A stretch of 64,000 bases of DNA from Littorina saxatilis (GCF_037325665.1 NC_090255.1:20130322-20194321), one strand, 5' to 3'; shown: positions 1 to 11,259, counted from the stretch's first letter. Notes: generated by a model from the letters alone, not told the origin. Numbers and translations are program-made.

Positions 1-935
1 ACAACTTCGCAGACTCCGGAGAGAATTTCTCTCTGCAGGACTGCAGAGGTTTGCCGTTCAGATTTCCCTGTGTCACGGCTCAAACGAGGCCCGGGATTTT
101 GACTTCGTGTTTGTATGAGTGTTCATCACGATAAAAACAAGAAGGGCAAAGCCCATACGACTCACATGCTTGACCTTGACCTTTACAGCAATGACATCAT
201 ACACTAAGAACTGCTTTACACATTTTCCTACCAAAATACATGTGACCTTGACCCAAGGTCAAGGTCATCCAAGGTCATGCAACACAAAGCTGTTAATTCA
301 AGACATAGGAAGTACAATGGTGCTCATTGGCTCTTTCTACCATGAGATATGGTCACTTTTAGTGGTTCACTACCTTATTTTGGTCACATTTCATAAGGGT
401 CAAAGTGACCTTGACCTTGATCATATGTGACCAAATGTGTCTCATGATGAAAGCATAACATGTGCCCCACATAATTTTTAAGTTTGAAACAGTTATCTTC
501 CATAGTTCAGGGTCAAGGTCACTTCAAAATATGTATACAATCCAACTTTGAAGAGCTCCTGTGACCTTGACCTTGAAGCAAGGTAAACCAAACTGGTATC
601 AAAAGATGGGGCTTACTTTGCCCTATATATCATATATAGGTGAGGTATTGAATCTCAAAAACTTCAGAGAAAATGTGAAAAATGTGAAAAATAGCTGGTT
701 TTTAGGCAACATTTATGGCCCCTGCGACCTTGACCTTGAAGCAAGGTCAAGATGCTAAGTATGTTTTTTGGGGCCTTGTCATCATACACCATCTTGCCAA
801 ATTTGGTACTGATAGACTGAATAGTGTCCAAGAAATATCCAACGTTAAAGTTTTCCGGACGGACGGACGTCCGGACGGACGGACGGACGGACGGACGACT
901 CGGGTGAGTACATAGACTCACTTTTGCTTCGCATG
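1..935. repeat. GACCTTGACCTTGA-rich dispersed repeat
   Basis: The direct or inverted motif GACCTTGACC recurs about every 100-150 bases. A run of ACGG/CGGA units sits near 858-895, and the stretch ends in two GTGAGT/ACTCAC inverted motifs near 903-940. Related sequence recurs at 8800-9125, 18140-19415 and 47530-47705. Short frames inside contain no protein I recognise. It looks like a non-coding, non-autonomous repeat. Confidence 0.6.
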
Positions 936-2159
936 TGAGTCAAAAACCAGTTTACAGAAAACGAAGAAACGAAAGGAGACTGCGGTAGATAAAAACAGAA
1001 AAACAAGTTATAATCATAATTGTTTGAATAGGAGCCGGAATTGAAATCAAAATGTTGTTAAAAAAAAAAAGTAACAAAGCATTAAAACTTAGCGATGTAA
1101 AGAATAAAACAACCCTATGTTTATCCTTGCATGAGTATCTAGTAATTAATAGTTGCTCTTGACGTATAATATAGTATACTGTTAATGATCAAGAAAACAT
1201 ATAACATAATATATTCATGCCTGCAGTAATTTTGATTGCTTACACATTGATTACGGGATTAAAACAAATATGGGAATAGTACAAGCTAATGCAGAGAGTG
1301 TCACCATTTCTGCAATAAGTGTGTGAAAATGTTTGCCAACGAAAGCAAAATAACTGAGCAGTTTATAATTATTTATTTCAGACAGAGCTTATTCCTTTCA
1401 ACCTCTCATTGTTTTCAATTATAACTTCAAAATTGTGATCGAAATTCGGCTTTTCGTTTATGCTGCCGCTGATTTCGTGTGTGTATCTGCATGTACCGCA
1501 TTTACTGAAAAGTTGCTGAGCTGTATGATTTCTCTTTTACACCCAGTGTGTAAGGAAAATATTTAATACATTGACCTTTTTCCCGACAAACAGATAACTA
1601 CAGCCTTTACTTGTATGTTGATTGGTGTTTTCCCTTGTTATATTCCTTTTAAAATTGATAAACATTTGTATACCCTTCTCGGAACGGCTTTCGCAATTCA
1701 TGTCCACCCACAGGCGCCGGACTATTCTGAATAACAGCGACTGCTCAAAGACCAACAGCAGACAATTTTAATGATGAACTCGAACTGCCTGAATCTGTGT
1801 TGCCTTTCTCATTGCAACTCGGCTGCATGATCACATTCCTGTATTTGTCATGTAAATTCTTACAACCCCGGATACAAAAACAAAACCAGAAAATGACGCC
1901 ACAGTTTAAACAAAAAAAGCATGGCTTTAATTTAAAGTAGCAGCATTAACACTAAATGTTTGTTATAATGCAGTAAAACTATTACATATCTGATTATTCT
2001 TGTTCACCTATAGGCTATTTCGTCCCCTGTGCGTGTATTGTATGTGCCTCTTGTTTTATGGACTGGGCAAAGGAGCTGCGCCTTCGGTTATCAGTGTCAA
2101 GTTCCCAAAGGCCGAGGGGAAGTGTTTAACTAACTGTATCAAGCACACGCTAATCGTGC
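936..2159. other. Unassigned AT-rich stretch
   Basis: I see no gene, RNA or repeat structure here. The short minus frame at 1537-1755 has no splice context or recognisable motif. Confidence 0.5.
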
Positions 2160-2300
2160 ATATTTAATAAATCCCTGCGCCTTGAATATGTGCGCGATAT
2201 AAATTGCATAAAATAAAAATTAAAAATAAAAAAATAGATCCCTGCGCTTAGAACTGTACCCACGGAATAAGCGCGATATAAGCCTCATTGATATTGATAC
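2160..2300 (+). repeat. SINE 3'-tail fragments
   Basis: Two stretches beginning AATCCCTGCGC, each followed by GCGCGATATAA, are joined by an A-rich linker. The same block recurs at 37495-37600. The pattern fits the 3' tails of tRNA-derived SINEs; no tRNA-like head is attached here. Confidence 0.55.
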
Positions 2301-3020
2301 CGAACGCGTGTACTGGAATGACTGACAGGGGCTCAAATTCTCCCTCCCTTAAAAATAAGGGAGTCTGGACTTGACTGCGCCTGAACTGTGATCGACTTGA
2401 AGTGCTTTACCCCCCTTTAAATGGTCTGTGTACCAGACGCGACTGGGTGTTTTTTTGCATTTTTTTCTCTCGTCATAAGAGTGGCGGTGTAAAACCAGTT
2501 CTCGCGCAAACAAATGTCAGGCTACCCTTTTTTTTTTTTTTTTTTAGAAATAAACCCTTATTTTCGAGAAATAAGACCTTATTTTTACAATAAAAATGCC
2601 GTAAAGAAATAAGGCCTTAAAAAAACAAGCCCATAAAAAATAAGCCCTTATTTTAGAAATAAGAAATAAGGCCTTATTCATGGGATTTTTGACCCTATTT
2701 GTGCCAAGGATAGAATAATTTATTCGTTGTTTATACGTCAGGGGAGTAACACTTTCGAGCGAAATGTTGACTCGGAACACACCTGTCGTTGGAAGTAATT
2801 TTCTCGTATTATGGGGGGGGGGGGGGGGGGAGTAGTTTTTTCGTAAAGGGAGTAACATTTCCGTACGAAATATTTACTCAGGAGTAAATAATTACCCCGT
2901 AGGAGTAATTTTCTCGTGTTACACCTGAATGAACAGACTGGTGTTTGTTTACCCTCTATCCCTTTGAAGGCAAGACGTTGTCGCTCATAGCCTACACAGT
3001 TTTCTCCTCATTGGGTGACA
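2301..3020. repeat. Low-complexity region with AATAAGGCCTTATT units and a G run
   Basis: Between 2540 and 2690 the word AATAAGGCCTTA and its complement recur many times, able to form small hairpins. A run of about 18 G lies at 2813-2830. Repeated GGAGTAA words follow. No coding signal. Confidence 0.5.
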
Positions 3021-3027
3021 AACTGAC

Positions 3028-3132
3028 AACAAATCCAAAAACAAAGAGACTGCCAACGTTCCAAAATTCAGAATATTCACAATAAAATTCTGAAGTTTGG
3101 AACGTTGGCAGTCTCTTTGTTTTTGGATTTGC
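3028..3132. repeat. Near-perfect foldback (hairpin) repeat
   Basis: Two arms of about 45 bases (3028-3072 and 3088-3132) are reverse complements with about one mismatch, separated by about 15 bases. The outer ends read CAAATCCAAAAACAAAG. The close match means the inversion is recent or under gene conversion. Confidence 0.8.
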
Positions 3133-3144
3133 TAATCTTGCTTG

Positions 3145-3145
<1 letters not shown>

Positions 3146-3194
<49 letters not shown>

Positions 3195-3195
3195 C
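3146..3195 (+). repeat. (CTA)n microsatellite
   Basis: About 16 CTA units just outside the foldback. Read on the minus strand they give a poly-serine frame, which is spurious. Confidence 0.9.
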
Positions 3196-3199
3196 CTCT

Positions 3200-3870
3200 T
3201 GTTTGTTTTGTTCTTCAGTGTGCGTAAGTTCTTGTTGTTTATTGTTTATTGTTTGTCTGTGCACTTACAAGACCGTTGGGTCGATATATTTGTGACTGAA
3301 ACGTAACTTGTCAATAACAACGTTCCAACAATTTACCTTTCTTGTTTTTTGAAACTGACAGCAAATAATCTTTCAGTTTCAGAGACAAACGTGACTATCA
3401 TTTTACACTTGATTGTGATATTTATTTATTCGCTCAAAGTTAACATTCTGATATCGGTTTGTTCACCGCAGACCTGGATTAATCTTTTCCAGTTACAGTA
3501 CCATTATCTTTTGAAGTTATAACATTTTTAACATACAATATAGCAACAATATTTTCTTCGTGGTTTGCTTGCAGACTTCCGTGTGTGTGCGTGTTTGTCA
3601 GTGTGAGACAAACAGTGTCTTGTCATGATCACAATTAACAGATACATGTACATTGAACAGACTTGGTACGTTGTTTTCTTGTTTTTTTTCTCATCCTTTT
3701 GTTCTCTGCCCGCAGTAATAGTCTTGCCAGTACTAAGCTGATTGTTATATTTGGTCGGTTGTGAAGAAACAGACATTTTTGTTGGAATATGCTGACAATC
3801 AAACTCTGTTTCATTACAAACATGTACCAGGTTTGCGTAAATATCTTGTCTTTTGCTTGGATTCAAACAC
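3200..3870. other. Unassigned stretch
   Basis: AT-rich with no feature I can support. Minus frames of 62 and 114 residues overlap each other in different phases and resemble no family. Confidence 0.45.
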
Positions 3871-3872
3871 AC

Positions 3873-5660
3873 TTTGATTTTGCTATGCTCTTTTAACGCT
3901 GCATTCTTTCACAATTGATTGACAGATGATTGTGCTCCAAACTTCACCATTTTTATTTAATTTGGGTGATTGCAAGTGCCGGTTCCACAAATTTGGAGAC
4001 TTAAATGCCTCTGAATTATAAGCTATGAATTTAACACGCTCATACAGATGGAGAATTTGTTCGCTTCACCACGTGTCTTAGCGGACATTTTGATTTTGCT
4101 ATGCTCTTTCAGCGCTGTATTCTTTCGCAATTGATTGACAGATGATTGCGCTCCAAACTTCAGCATTTTTCTATCATTTGGGTCATAGCAAATGCAGGTT
4201 CTACAAATTTCAGCATTTTTAATTTATTTGGGTGATTGCAAGTGCACGTTCTACAAATTTAGAGACTTTAATGCCTCTGAATTATGAGCTATGAACTTAA
4301 CACGCTGAAGTTCAAATTTACCCATTCACCTGTGTACAATCTATATGTTCTTTTTCCTCATTTTCTTTTTACTCATTTTCTTCACATAGGAAGTCGTCAT
4401 TCTCTTCCGCAGACAAGGTGACAGATAGGGGGATGTCCACTCTCTTCTGCTGCTGTTAGTGTTCAGGCATCGACCAGGCATCGACAACTTTGTCCACACT
4501 TTACAGGTAAATACCAATTAATTGATCGCAAATGCAGGTTCTACAATTTTCAGCATTTTTAATTTATTTGGGTGATAGCAAATGCAGGTTCTACAAATTT
4601 CAGCATTTTTAATTTATTTGGGTGATTGCAAGTGCACGTTCTACAAATTTGGAGACTTAAATGCCTCTGAATTATGAGCTATGAATTTAACACGCTCAAG
4701 TTCAATTATGAGCTATGAATTTAACACGCTAAAGTTCACATTTACCCATTCACTGGGCGGGGATGTAGCTCAGTCGGTAGCGCGCTGGATTTGTATCCAG
4801 TTGGCCGCTGTCAGCGTGAGTTCGTCCCCACGTTCGGCGAGAAATTTACCCATACACCTGTGTACAATCTATATATTCTTTTTCCTCATTTTCTTCACAT
4901 AGGAAGACGTCGTTCTCTTCCGCAGACAAGGCGACAGATAGGGGGATGTCCACTCTCTTCCGCTGCTGTTTGTGTTCAGGCATCGACCAGGCATCGACAA
5001 CTTAGTCCACACTTGACAGGTAAATCCCAATTAATTGACGGATGATTGTGCTCCAAATTTCACCATTTTTGATTAATTTGGGTCATTGCAAATGCAGGTT
5101 CTATTCATTTGCAGACTTAAAATGCCTCTGAATTATGAGCTATTAATTTAACACTCTAAAGTTCAAATTTACCCATACACCTGTGTACAATCTAGATATT
5201 CTTTTTCCTCATTTTCTTCACATAGGAAGACGTCATTCTCTTCCGCAGACAAGGCGACAGATAGGGGGATGTCCACTCTCCTCCGCTGCTGTTAGTGTTC
5301 AGGCATCGACCAGGCAATCCCGGTAAATCCCAAAAGAATTTTTTCGCTTCACCACGTGTCTTAGCCGACATTTTGATTTTGCTATGCTCTTTCAACGCTG
5401 CATTCTTTCACAATTGATTGACAGATGATTGTGCTCCAAACTTCACCATTTTTATTTAATTTGGGTGATTGCAAGTGCCGGTTCCACAAATTTGGAGACT
5501 TAAATGCCTCTGAATTATGAGCTATGAATTTAACACGCTCATACAGATGGAGAATTTGTTCGCTTCACCACGTGTCTTAGCGGACATTTTGATTTTGCTA
5601 TGCTCTTTCAGCGCTGTATTCTTTCGCAATTGATTGACAGATGATTGCGCTCCAAACTTC
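3873..5660 (+). repeat. Direct repeat blocks inside the Helitron-like element
   Basis: About 290 bases at 3873-4165 recur nearly unchanged at 5366-5660. Between them a shorter block containing TAGGGGGATGTCCACTCTC and CAGGCATCGACC recurs at about 4420, 4940, 5265 and (diverged) 5895. The word AATGCCTCTGAATTATGAGC appears six or more times. Confidence 0.75.
4753..4850 (+). mobile_element. SINE head (tRNA-derived), 5' part only
   Basis: Starts GGGCGGGGATG, then box A TAGCTCAGTCGG, an anticodon-like arm with loop TTTGTAT, and a box B-like GAGTTCGTCCCC. It matches the heads of the full SINEs at 7757-8146 and 55493-55873 but stops after GGCGAGA. The body is missing; the head appears to have been carried along in the internal repeat block. 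Confidence 0.75.
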
Positions 5661-5964
5661 AGCATTTTTCTATAATTTGGGTCATAGCAAATGCAGGTTC
5701 TAAAAATGTCAGCATTTTTAATTTATTTGGGTGATTGCAAGTGCACGTTCTACAAATTTAGAGACTTAAATGCCACTGAATTATGAGCTATGAATTTAAC
5801 TTGCTAAAGTTCGACTTTACCCATACACCTGTGTACAATCTATATATTGTTTTTCTTCACATAGGGGGGCGTCATTCTCTTCCGCAGACAAGACGACAGA
5901 TAGGGGGACATCACTCTCTTTTCCGTTGCTGTTAGTGTTCAAGCATCGACAACTTTGTCCACTC

Positions 5965-6578
5965 TTCATTGTTGGTGACTCGAACTGTCAGCGAACTGCG
6001 ACAAGATTTCTTTCCCAATTACATAATTGGTGTTACATATTGTTTTTACACATTTTAACTAGCATGCATCTTAATTGAAGCGTGACAAAATCATTGTCAC
6101 ATTGACTGAATTCTCAGACTGTCCACATTGACTGAAATCTTATAAAAAGGCACAATTTAACGACAGAACCCACTGTATATTTACCAATGGGTTACTTTTT
6201 CATTCCTATTTGCTGATGTGTAACACCATGATCCACAACCCACACCAAATTTAGCTGCTACAGTGTGTGAACAAACAATTGATGTACTTTTTACAATTAC
6301 ATGGGTTCTACATCTGAAAATTGGTTGATGATGGTCTGAAAAGATAGCTTTTGTTGTCAAAGTCAGGGTACTTGCCTCACAGAGTGACTGGATGTGCAAC
6401 TATGTTTGCATTCAGATCATTTCAAACCTAAGTTGGTGATGTGTAAATATTTGTTTTTATTCTCTTTGTACACACCTTTGCAACTTTAGTTCAGTGTGTG
6501 GTTTTAGTTCTTACATATACATTGATATTTTGTTCATTTTGCACATGATTGCATTTTCTCAATCCCTTTTGAGTTTGC

Positions 6579-6641
<63 letters not shown>

Positions 6642-7375
6642 TGTGAACAAACTGTACTTTTGCTGTACTTTTTGCAAGAACGGCTGTACTGATGTGCACC
6701 TATGATAGTGTTCTTCATTGCGATCATTAATGCAGTCTTTTTCTCCAGCTCCCAATTGTATGCATGACGATGTGCACACGGTTCATTTGCACATTTAGCG
6801 TTGTGTCAGTGTGTTTTTTTCTCTATACATATGCATGGTGATCTGTAAACATTTTGCTTCTCTGTGCACAATGCATATGTAAACATTTTGTTGTTCGCAG
6901 AACCAACTTCACATTTTAACTACTTTTCATTCACATGTTTGCCAAAGTGTAAACATTTTGTTCCATTTAACGCTGGTTGTTTTTTTCCTGTCTCAAGACA
7001 GCTCAAGACATGTATGGTGATGTGTAAAAATATTGTTCTATGGGCACATTTTTTTGCACATTTATGTACTTCACTTATGTCAATGTAGCCGCTAATTTAA
7101 GTGCAGTCGATCGTACAAACATTTCATTGTGGGTGACTCGAGCTGTCGGCGAACTGCGACAAGATTTCTTTCCCAATTATATAATTGGTGTTACATATTG
7201 TTTTTATACATTTTAACTAGCATGCATCTTAATTGAAGCGTGACAAAATCCTTTTGTTACATTGACTTTATCCTTTCCCAATTATATGAAAATTTGATAG
7301 GCGTTTTATTGTTCACAGTACCAACTGTATATTTACCACTGGGTTACTTTTTCCTATTTGCTGATGTGTAAAACT
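5965..7375 (+). repeat. Long-range direct repeat, period about 1.15 kb
   Basis: 5970-6110 and 7124-7265 share a tract with GCGAACTGCGACAAGATTTC. 6168-6230 and 7318-7375 share a tract with TATTTGCTGATGTGTAA. Spacing is about 1.15 kb in both cases, so one block was tandemly duplicated and then diverged. Confidence 0.65.
6583..6640 (+). repeat. (GT)n microsatellite
   Basis: About 28 uninterrupted GT units. Confidence 0.95.
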
Positions 7376-7681
7376 GTTATTGTACGGTGCACACTATTTT
7401 CTCCCAATAAATTTATGGCATTTTGTTTTGTACGATGCCATCGAACATTTAACACGTTTTTGTTGTTGCTTATTCACAATTAATTCTGTAATTTATAAAG
7501 AAGAAAATCCCGTGCATAGCACGGGTATCACTAGTTTGAGTATAATACCGTAGCATAACTCAACAGCAAATACAATGAACGTGTACAGCTTGAAAGTGTA
7601 ATAACTTTGGCACTGAATAGCTAGTGCTTCTGTGTTCATTCGGCCTTGTGATTTAGCTCAGTCAATCCCTGTGCAGTTTCC

Positions 7682-7702
7682 AGGGGGGGGGGGGGGGGGG
7701 GG
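7682..7702 (+). repeat. Poly-G run
   Basis: About 20 consecutive G. Similar runs occur at 2813, 57172 and 61021. Assembly length is unreliable at such runs. Confidence 0.85.
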
Positions 7703-7756
7703 CGTGCAGCACGAAATGTTACAGGGTATTACAGCTCAACTCATAGTTGATTCCAG

Positions 7757-8146
7757 ATACGGTCTTCTTCTTCTTCTTCTGCGTTCGTGGGCTGAAACTC
7801 CCACGTACACTCGTGTTTTTTGCACGAGTGGAATTTTACGTGTATGACCGTTTTTTACCCCGCCATTTAGGCAGCCATACGCCGTTTTCGGAGGAAGCAT
7901 GCTGGGTATTTTCGTGTTTCTATAACCCACCGAACTCTGACATGGACTACAAGATCTTTTTCGTGCGCACTTGGTCTTGTGCTTGCGTGTACACACGGGG
8001 GTGTTCGGACACCGATGAGAGTCTGCACACAAAGTTGACTCTGAGAAATAAATCTCTCGCCGAACGTGCGTGGGGACGAACTCACGCTGACAGCGACCAA
8101 CTGGATACAAATCCAACGCGCTACCGACTGAGCTACATCCCCGCCC
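7757..8146 (-). mobile_element. Full-length tRNA-derived SINE with conserved body and (GAA)n tail
   Basis: Read on the minus strand it starts GGGCGGGGATGTAGCTC, carries box A and box B, then a body with AATACCCAGCATGCTTCCTC and CTAAATGGCGGGG, and ends in (GAA)n at about 7757-7772. It is the same family as 55493-55873. The anticodon-like loop reads UGU, so a tRNA-Thr-like ancestor is possible. Target-site copies ACCGTATC flank it (8151-8158, and just left of the tail). It sits inside the last receptor exon and supplies its stop codon. Confidence 0.88.
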
Positions 8147-8539
8147 AGATGATACGGTCAGTTTGATATGCCGAGGAGTCGCTAGTAAGTGACGTCGCCA
8201 CGGAAGAGACGTCAGTGTCGACTTCAGACGGCTCTGACGTCGCCACGGAAGAGACGTCAGTGTCGACTTCAGACGACTCTTGGGAACCGCCGCTTTTGTG
8301 TGCATCCAACGGTAATGCCACATTGGGATCCTGCTCCGGGGCGATGATAGTAACCTGGGGCGGGCTCGCTTGCTGAGAGTTCTCCAAGGCGGATGTCGGC
8401 TCTTTACGTTTACCGCAGTTGCCGGGACCCTCACCGCGGCCTGCTCTGGCCTTGCAGATGTACACAATGATCGCTGTCAGACAGATAAAGCCTAATCCCG
8501 CGCCTGACGCGATGCCAGCGATGCGCAATTTGGGAGTAG
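8133..8539 (-). CDS. Last exon of Ig-EGF receptor: transmembrane helix and cytoplasmic tail
   Basis: A 3' splice site (pyrimidine-rich tract then GGCTGCAG, AG at 8540-8541) precedes a phase-1 exon. The first residues TPKLRIAG lead into a hydrophobic helix of about 20 residues (IASGAGLGFICLTAIIVYI), then a basic stop-transfer KARAGRG. The tail of about 90 residues is rich in Ser, Thr, Asp and Glu. It holds a 15-residue tandem duplication (SEVDTDVSSVAT twice) and one tyrosine near the end (SAYQTD). No NPxY, ITAM or kinase domain is seen. The stop is a TAG inside box A of the inserted SINE; without the SINE the frame would read on through WNQL to a TGA at about 7739. It is assigned to the same gene as the EGF exons from strand, phase 1 and order; the join is inferred. 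Confidence 0.72.
8191..8280 (-). repeat. In-frame 2 x 45 bp duplication in the receptor tail
   Basis: 8191-8235 and 8236-8280 differ at about one base. Each encodes 15 residues around EVDTDVSSVATS. Confidence 0.9.
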
Positions 8540-8577
8540 CTGCAGCCAGAGCAGAAAACAGAGAAAGTGAATGAATA

Positions 8578-8606
8578 TATCAATCAATCAATCAATCAAT
8601 CAATCA
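8578..8606 (+). repeat. (CAAT)n microsatellite
   Basis: About six CAAT units just inside the intron upstream of the last receptor exon. Confidence 0.85.
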
Positions 8607-8799
8607 CCAATGAATGAGTTATGCAATCAATCAACCGATCCATCAACTAGCCTATCCGTCAGTCTGACAGACAAATGCAATGCAGTAAACAGATAAACGA
8701 AATAACACAAAAACAACCATTATCAATGTCCTCCTAATCATAATCTGACTATCTGCTGCTCTAGCTCATTGAAGAAAGTAACTATTTAATACTTTCATA

Positions 8800-9125
8800 A
8801 CCCCAACTCGACCCTGCTGTGACCCTGACATTTGACGAGGATCAACCAGACTTTGGTAATGTCGGGAGGTTCTCAAACCTGTTAAGCGTGTGACGTTTAA
8901 AAACATATAATTTATGCGAGAAAACGTCAATGCTTAGTTTAAAATGACCCTAAAATGACCTTGCCGTAACCTTGAACTTTGACTAGGGTCACGGAGACTC
9001 GGGTCGTATCGGGAGATCATCAAACCCTGGAAGTGTGCAAAGTTGCAAAGCTCTAGGTTCAAGCACATTTGAGTTAACGTAAAAGGACACGGCTCATTAC
9101 AAAGACCCACTGATTACTTAGGTAA
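8800..9125 (+). repeat. GACC/GGGTCA-type dispersed repeat
   Basis: Contains GTGACCCTGACATTTGACGA and, further on, GGGAGATCATCAAACCCT with GTGTGCAA. The same words occur in the same order at 18140-18301 and 47530-47640, so this is a diverged copy of that family. Confidence 0.6.
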
Positions 9126-9129
9126 GTCA

Positions 9130-9895
9130 AAGTCGACCACGTAACCAGCCTACCAACCACCGATCCGGCAACCAAACCCACCAGAGAGACCCAACCCACA
9201 AACTTGTCACCCAACCAACCAACCAGCCAGCCAGTAAGCCAACCAGCCAGTCAGCCAACCGACCAACCAGGCAACCAAACCCACCAGAGAGACCCAACCC
9301 ACAAACTTGTCACCCAACCAACCAGTTAGCCAAGCAACCAGTTAGCCAAGCTACCAGTCGGCCAACCAACTAGTCAGCCAACCAACTAGTCAGCCAATCA
9401 ACTTGCTATCCAACCAACCAGTCATCCAACCAACCAACCAGTCATCCAACCAACCAGTCATCCAACCAACCAGCCAGCCAGTAAGTTATAAGCCAACCAG
9501 CCAGTCAGCCAACCGACCAACCAGGCAACCAAACCCACCAGAGAGACCCAACCCACAAACTTGTCACCCAACCAACCAGTTAGCCAAGCTACCAGTCGGC
9601 CAACCAACTAGTCAGCCAACTAACTAGTCAGCCAATCAACTTGCTATCCAACCACCAGTCAGCCAACCAACCAACCAGTCATCCAACCAACCAACCAGTC
9701 ATCCAACCAACCAGCCAGCCAGTAAGCCAACCAGCCAGCCATCCAACCAACCATCCAGTCAGCGATCCAACCAGCCAGCCAGCCAGCAAACCAATCAGCT
9801 ACCAGTCAGCCAACCAACTAGTCAGCCAACCAACCAACCAACCAGTCAGCCAACTAACCAGTCAGCCAAGCAAACAGCTAGCTACCAATGCAGGA
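9130..9895 (+). repeat. CCAACCA/AGTCAGCC low-complexity satellite
   Basis: Built from short words CAACCAAC, CAGTCAGC and CAGCCAGC with higher-order duplication: a block with CCACCAGAGAGACCCAACCC occurs at about 9180, 9280 and 9535. Frames rich in Gln, Pro, Thr and Ser arise from the repeat. Confidence 0.85.
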
Positions 9896-9960
9896 CTCAC
9901 CAGCCTGGTTCTCCACAGTCGCGTTACAGTCTTTACCTTGCTGACCAGGCAGGCACTCTG

Positions 9961-10190
9961 ATACAACGAAAGCATGGCAATCGAGACAGCTATAACACAA
10001 TCAAAGTGTTCGAGATGACAGTCACAGTCGTTGAAAGATACAACGAAAGCATGGCAATCGAGACAGCTATAACACAATCAAAGTGTTCGAGATGACAGTC
10101 ACAGTCGTTGAAAGATACAACGAAAGCATGGCAATCGAGACAGCTATAATACAATCAAAGTGTTCGAGATGACAGTCACAGTCGTTGCTT
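9961..10190 (+). repeat. Three tandem 77 bp units
   Basis: Units start at 9961, 10038 and 10115 with ATACAACGAAAGCATGG; the period is exactly 77. Only about one base differs between units. No coding role seen. Confidence 0.92.
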
Positions 10191-10227
10191 TACACAAGGC
10201 AGGCAATCTGAAAGTTGGTTGGTTGTT

Positions 10228-10335
10228 ACAATTAGTCAAGTTTTGACTGAATATTTTAACATAGACGGGGAATCAAGACAATCGAGGGTGGTGGTGTATG
10301 TGTTCAAAGAGAACTACAAGACCGATTTTCATAAT
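10228..10335 (+). repeat. TAGTCAAG-family fragment (5' part)
   Basis: Begins ATTAGTCAAGTTTTGACTGA, then GGGGAATCAAGAC and GTGGTGTATG, which match the start of the 0.87 kb family seen whole at 50365-51222. Confidence 0.65.
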
Positions 10336-10891
10336 ACTTTACTTAAAGGGCAGCTGTCGGGTTGCCTTGTCTCAAAAATGCGCGGAGTCGCGTGCAAAAA
10401 CGCATTTAAGAGTTTTCCGAGTTGATTCAACTAAAGACTGTTGATTTGGTCCAGAAGAAGACACTTTCATCATTAGTTTGAAACCATTAAAATGCGTGAA
10501 ACTTTCTGCTAGTTCTCACAATCCGCAAAAAAACGAAGCAGTTGGCAGGCCGAAACGACTCAAAATCCGCGACCGACAACTCTGTCAGCACAAGAAAGAC
10601 GCCGCAGCGTTAGCCTTGCTGTGACGTCACTCGAGGAAGCCGATAAGGCCGCTGTGAAGTTTACAGTACAATGTAGACTACAGCTGGACATCTGTAATGC
10701 TGTACGCGTGATTGATTCTTGCACAAAGTAAAGTATTAGGATGGTAATATCTTCTCAAGACCCACGTTCACATTTTCTCTTCTTTGATCTGACAAACTGC
10801 AACCTTTACAAGTCATTTCTAAAGTGGTTCACATGCTGTTGCTACTCCTCCAGTTCACCCGGTTAAACCATAAAGTTGCTCAACCACAGAC

Positions 10892-10978
10892 CCTCGTGTC
10901 CCTTGTCAGCAGACACTGTACACTTATGAAGAAGGTCCGCTTGAGGTGTCACACCAATTACCGTGTACGTGTGAGGTA
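10892..10978 (-). CDS. Candidate juxtamembrane exon of the receptor gene
   Basis: On the minus strand a pyrimidine-rich tract and TTCAG (AG at 10979-10980) precede an open stretch of 29 codons in phase 1: PHTYTVIGVTPQAD, then a segment with one Cys (HKCTVSADKG). A phase-1 5' splice site would be GAGG|GTCTGT, which is weak. The phases match the EGF exon upstream and the transmembrane exon downstream, so the join would be in frame. No family is recognised. It could be chance. Confidence 0.3.
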
Positions 10979-11197
10979 CTGAATTCAAGACAAAAGCCAA
11001 CTCTGTCGGTGGGAAAATCTAGGAAAGAGATGATGATAATACATCTTCAGTTACTCACTCAAGTAGATAGACGAGATAAGATAAAGGGAAGAGAGACGGA
11101 GACAAAGATGAAACAGTGGATCTAGTGTGGAAAATGGGGGAGGGGGGTTCGGCCGCAAAAAATCAAAGATGAATTTGTCAAACTGTGTTTGTGATGG

Positions 11198-11200
11198 TTA

Positions 11201-11259
<59 letters not shown>

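Larger units (their letters stand above)
3871..7535 (+). mobile_element. Helitron-like non-autonomous element (3' end clear, 5' end uncertain)
   Basis: The right end has a hairpin, CCCGTGC-ATA-GCACGGG (7510-7526), followed by TATCACTAG and then T. That is the Helitron 3' terminus pattern: a hairpin shortly before a terminal CTRR, with insertion before T. Upstream are several overlapping direct repeats, a pattern seen in non-autonomous Helitrons. No Rep/helicase frame is present. The left boundary is an estimate from where the internal repeats begin. Confidence 0.45.

Noticed and set aside
4756-4843. tRNA-Thr gene (also 8060-8146, 55500-55585)
   Set aside because: Box A/B and an anticodon-like loop are present, but the acceptor stem does not pair and the sequences continue as a SINE.
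7736-8467. 243-residue minus-strand frame
   Set aside because: It overlaps the TM/tail exon in another phase and continues through the SINE body; the tail frame with a clear TM helix and splice site is the coherent one.
9403-9961. Gln/Pro/Thr/Ser-rich proteins
   Set aside because: They are translations of the CCAACCA satellite; no start context or splice sites.
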